Source of the DNA: Mycobacterium sp. 1245805.9
Lineage (GTDB): Bacteria; Actinomycetota; Actinomycetes; Mycobacteriales; Mycobacteriaceae
Reading direction: 5' to 3'
DNA: 40,324 nucleotides
Assembly (NCBI RefSeq): GCF_001672915.1
Contig: NZ_LZKR01000046.1
Span: 1 to 40,324, forward strand
Positions within the stretch are counted from its first letter, which is position 1, and every line of letters begins with the position of its first letter. The translations under genes and the position numbers were made by a program. The notes beneath the pieces were generated by a model. The model did no database searches and had not been told where the DNA came from. It saw only the letters and a program-made list of their open reading frames with translations. This document shows positions 37,989 through 40,324 of this stretch, piece after piece.

Positions 37989-39827
37989 ATGAAATCGGCG
38001 GAACTCACTTTTGTGGCCGAGGCGCCGGCGCTCGGCGCCGGCCTCAACCAGGTGATCGGGTTGTCGATCGCCGCCATGGTGATCGGCGCGGCGATGCTGT
38101 GGATCGGTTATGCGCACCGCACCCACCGCATCGAATGGTTGACCCGGATCGCCGACAAGATGGGCGAAAAGTTCCACCGCCCCAACTGGGTCGCCCTGCC
38201 GGTGCTGGTCTTCACCACGTTCATCATTTGCGCCCTGTTCGGGTTCATCTGGGACGTCAGCTGGCACATCGGCAACGGCCGCGACCCCGGCCCCCTGGCG
38301 AACCCCGCGCACTACTTCATCATCATCGGCCTGTTCGGCATCTTCGTAGCGGGCATGTTGTCGATCGTGCTGCCGTTCGACAAGCCCGGCCCGGCGGCGG
38401 TGCGCATCACGCGTAACTGGTACGCGCCGGTCGGCGGGATTCTGATGGCGGGCTGCGGGCTGTACGCGATGATCGGGTTCCCGCTCGACGACATCTGGCA
38501 CCGCATCTTCGGACAAGACGTAACCCTCTGGGGCCCAACGCATTTGATGATGATCGGCGGGGCCTGCTTTTCCCTTTTCTCGGTGCTGATCCTGGAGCGG
38601 GAGGGGGAGGCCCAGGAGGGCGCGGAGGTCTTCCACGGCCCGTTCATCACGTTCCTGCGCTACCTGTCCTTCGGCGGTCTGTTCATCGGCCTGTCCGTCT
38701 ATCAGATCGAGTTCGACTTCGGCGTCCCGCAATTCCGGCTGGTGTTCCAGCCGATGCTGATCGCCGCGGCATCCGCGCTGGCGGCGGTGGCCGCCCGCCT
38801 GACCATGGGGCGCGGCGGCGCGGTGATCGGGGCCCTGTTCGCCATCGGGCTGCGGGGCCTGGTCGCGCTGCTGGTTGGGCCCATCCTGGGCGCGCCGATC
38901 AACTGGTTCCCGCTGTATCTGGGTCCGGCGCTGGTCGTCGAGCTGGTGGCGCTGAGCCCGCTCCTCAAGAGTCCCATCGCTTTTGGCGCCGTCTCCGGGC
39001 TCGGCGTGGCGACCGTCGGGCTGTGGCTGGAGTCGCTGTGGATCGGCGCGGTGTACCACTACCCCTGGCCGATGAGGATGTGGGGCGAGGCGCTGGCGAT
39101 GTCGGTGCCCGTGGCGGTGCTGACCGGGGTGTGCGGGGCGATGTTCGGGATGGTGCTCACCGGGCAGCGGCTCCCGGGCCGCCGGGTCGGCATCGCCGCG
39201 GTGGTGTTGACGGTGCTGGTGATCGGCGTCGCGGTGGCCAACGGTTTGCACATCAACGTGCCGACGCAGAACACCGCCACGGTCACGCTGACCGACCAGC
39301 CCAGCCAGCCGGGGCGGCGGATGGTGTCGGCGGACGTGCAGCTCACGCCGCCGTTCCTCAGCGACCATCCGGACTGGCTGACGATCCTGTCCTGGCAGGG
39401 GCGCATGGAGAACAACCGCGGCCTGATGATCGACCGACTGGAGAAGGTCGGTCCGGGGCACTACCGGTCGACCCAGCCGGTTCCCGTGTGGGGAGAGTGG
39501 AAGACGCTGCTGCGGGTTCAGGATGGCCGCACGATGACGGCCTTGCCGATCTGGGAGCCGGCGGACGACGCCATTCCGGCACCCGAGGTTCCCGCGCTGG
39601 CGCAAAGCGTGCGGCCGTTCGTGCTGGAGGTCACGATCCTGCAGCGCGAACGCGACCAGAGCGCGCCGGCCTGGTTGTTCACCGCGGGCGGGATCGTGGT
39701 GCTGATCCTGACCCTGATGGTGATCAGCGCGCTGACGTGGGGCGCCGGCCGGCTGAACAACGCCCAGCAAGCGCCGGAGCCGGTCGAGGAAAGGCAGCCC
39801 GTGCCCGGGGCTCCCAGGGCTGCGTAG
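37989..39827 (+). CDS. Polytopic membrane protein with duplicated D-WH-G-D-PxH motif and a periplasmic FixH/YtkA-like domain
   Basis: A 612-residue protein with about ten helices in the first 415 residues, an extracytoplasmic domain (about 425-555), and a final helix (about 562-585). Two segments are related: Asp89-Trp92-His93-Gly97-Asp99-Pro106-His108, and Asp167-Trp170-His171-Gly175-Asp177-Pro183-His185. They give the pattern D-x2-W-H-x3-G-x-D-x5/6-P-x-H, a possible pair of metal or heme sites. A further His357 is in VYHYPWPMRMW. The outer domain, with VGPGHYRSTQPVPVWGEWKT, is like FixH/YtkA beta-domains. I do not recognise a characterised protein. AGGAGGG precedes the ATG by 8 nt. The next gene encodes a cupredoxin-like lipoprotein, pointing to copper or redox chemistry at the membrane. 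Confidence 0.8.
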   Translation: MKSAELTFVAEAPALGAGLNQVIGLSIAAMVIGAAMLWIGYAHRTHRIEWLTRIADKMGEKFHRPNWVALPVLVFTTFIICALFGFIWDVSWHIGNGRDPGPLANPAHYFIIIGLFGIFVAGMLSIVLPFDKPGPAAVRITRNWYAPVGGILMAGCGLYAMIGFPLDDIWHRIFGQDVTLWGPTHLMMIGGACFSLFSVLILEREGEAQEGAEVFHGPFITFLRYLSFGGLFIGLSVYQIEFDFGVPQFRLVFQPMLIAAASALAAVAARLTMGRGGAVIGALFAIGLRGLVALLVGPILGAPINWFPLYLGPALVVELVALSPLLKSPIAFGAVSGLGVATVGLWLESLWIGAVYHYPWPMRMWGEALAMSVPVAVLTGVCGAMFGMVLTGQRLPGRRVGIAAVVLTVLVIGVAVANGLHINVPTQNTATVTLTDQPSQPGRRMVSADVQLTPPFLSDHPDWLTILSWQGRMENNRGLMIDRLEKVGPGHYRSTQPVPVWGEWKTLLRVQDGRTMTALPIWEPADDAIPAPEVPALAQSVRPFVLEVTILQRERDQSAPAWLFTAGGIVVLILTLMVISALTWGAGRLNNAQQAPEPVEERQPVPGAPRAA

Positions 39828-39886
39828 TGGCGATCGCAAGCGTGGCGCGGCCGGGCGCGGCGGGTCGCCACCATCGGCGTCGCGTG

Positions 39887-40246
39887 ATGACGGTTCGCAG
39901 CGCCCTCGTGGTAGCGTGGGCGGCCGCTTTGACGTGCGGGCTGGTCGCCTGCGGCTCCCAGCCCCAGTCCCCCGCCGCGGCGCCGGTCGTCGACGTCATC
40001 ATCGCCAAGGGCCAGGTCACCCCGACCAACGCCACGCTGCAGGCCAAGGTGCACCAGCCGATCACCCTGCGGGTAACCAGCGACGCACCCGACGAGTTGC
40101 ACGTGCACTCGACGCCCGACCACAAGTTCCCGGTCGCGGCCGCCGCCGGGCAAACCTTCCAGTTCAGTGTCGACGTCCCTGGGAACGTGGAGGTCGAGCT
40201 GCATCACCTGGACCGCACGATCGCGACGATCCAAGTCCAGCCGTGA
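39887..40246 (+). CDS. Cupredoxin-like lipoprotein
   Basis: A 119-residue secreted protein with a lipobox LVAC and lipidation site Cys22, followed by a small beta-domain with a cupredoxin pattern: ITLRVTSDAPDELHVHSTPDH, GQTFQFSVDVPGNVEVELHHLDRTIATIQV. Possible metal ligands are His72, His74, His79, His106 and His107. There is no Cys in the mature domain, so a classic blue-copper site is absent. A GTG at 39827, overlapping the previous stop, would add 20 residues rich in Arg and His. I prefer the ATG, which gives a normal signal peptide. It overlaps the next gene by 4 nt. Confidence 0.75.
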   Translation: MTVRSALVVAWAAALTCGLVACGSQPQSPAAAPVVDVIIAKGQVTPTNATLQAKVHQPITLRVTSDAPDELHVHSTPDHKFPVAAAAGQTFQFSVDVPGNVEVELHHLDRTIATIQVQP

Positions 40247-40324
40247 GCGGCGCCGGCGCGACGGCGGTGCTCGCGCACGGTCTGGGTGGGTCGGGCGACC
40301 TTCCGGTGCCGTACCTGTACGCGA
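40243..40324 (+). CDS. Start of an unidentified membrane protein gene (cut by window edge)
   Basis: GTG at 40243 overlaps the stop of the cupredoxin-like gene (GTGA) and opens a frame to the window end. The 27 visible residues contain VLAHGLGGSGDLPVPYLYA, a start I associate with polytopic actinobacterial proteins of unknown function. Too little is present to say more. The coupling suggests that it belongs to the same module. Confidence 0.6.
   Translation, partial: MSGAGATAVLAHGLGGSGDLPVPYLYA

Noticed and set aside
37665..39839. Minus-strand 724-codon frame opposite the polytopic membrane gene
   Set aside because: The product is His/Gln/Arg/Asp-rich, as the antisense of hydrophobic helices always is; the plus-strand frame has a ribosome site, clear helices and a motif duplication.
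39827..39886. Upstream GTG start of the cupredoxin-like lipoprotein
   Set aside because: It would place 20 Arg/His-rich residues before a signal peptide that is already complete from the ATG; kept only as an alternative.

Overview
The window is chromosomal DNA of a slow-growing-type Mycobacterium, resembling the M. avium complex. The signs are very high GC, frequent GTG starts, mycobacterial proteins throughout (PriA-type HisA, BsaP-like protein, NrtR, DUF2156 and LCM-type methyltransferase families), and a gene order that, from memory, follows the M. tuberculosis Rv1589-Rv1620c interval in reverse. There is no prophage, IS element, CRISPR array, tRNA or rRNA that I can see.

Layout, left to right. 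(1) 1-719: 3' end of cydC (+), overlapping tail-to-tail an F420-type LLM oxidoreductase (-). (2) 13576-1612, all minus strand: trpE, a trp-linked membrane protein, trpC, trpB, trpA, lgt, a TM2 protein, a DUF2752 protein, pykA, tesB and a DUF2156 membrane protein, many with overlapping start/stop codons. Lgt has a C-terminal tail of about 370 residues that is extremely Glu/Ala-rich and contains a 123-bp tandem duplication. (3) 13603-18676: bcp-type peroxiredoxin (+), ChaA-type antiporter (-), then a block not in the M. tuberculosis order as I recall it: LCM methyltransferase and AraC regulator (-), and a transmembrane Ser/Thr kinase (+) whose extracellular part looks like a TPM domain. (4) 25157-18673: hisDCBH-hisA(priA)-impA-hisFI (-). 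It is tightly coupled except for a hairpin-bearing gap between hisH and hisA. HisA (PriA) would also supply the TrpF step that is absent from the trp cluster. (5) 25244-29700: accessory genes: an internally duplicated CMD-like membrane protein, a deazaflavin-dependent reductase-like protein, a zinc alcohol dehydrogenase divergent from its likely TetR regulator across a clear palindromic operator, an SRPBCC protein and an AraC regulator. (6) 33260-29786: nadABC (-), divergent from nrtR (+) across a perfect 8+8 bp inverted repeat. (7) A lipase-like protein (+), then bioB-bsaP-DUF2567 (-). (8) 37719-40324: four plus-strand genes for a small membrane protein, a 612-residue polytopic protein with a duplicated His/Asp motif and a periplasmic C-terminal domain, a cupredoxin-like lipoprotein, and a fourth protein cut by the window edge. 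This is the least characterised module here and the best candidate for an undescribed, probably metal-dependent, membrane system.

Two patterns run across the window. Every convergent gene junction is either an overlap of the two 3' ends or is filled by a nested-palindrome intergenic repeat. Four such repeats belong to one family with GTGTGA/TCACAC and GGCGG/CCGCC arms. Second, several genes (bcp, the kinase, tetR, araC, nrtR and possibly pykA) lack a Shine-Dalgarno sequence and carry a TANNNT hexamer 6-8 nt before the start codon, as expected for leaderless mycobacterial transcripts.

All identifications come from reading the sequence and recalled family knowledge. No database search was run.
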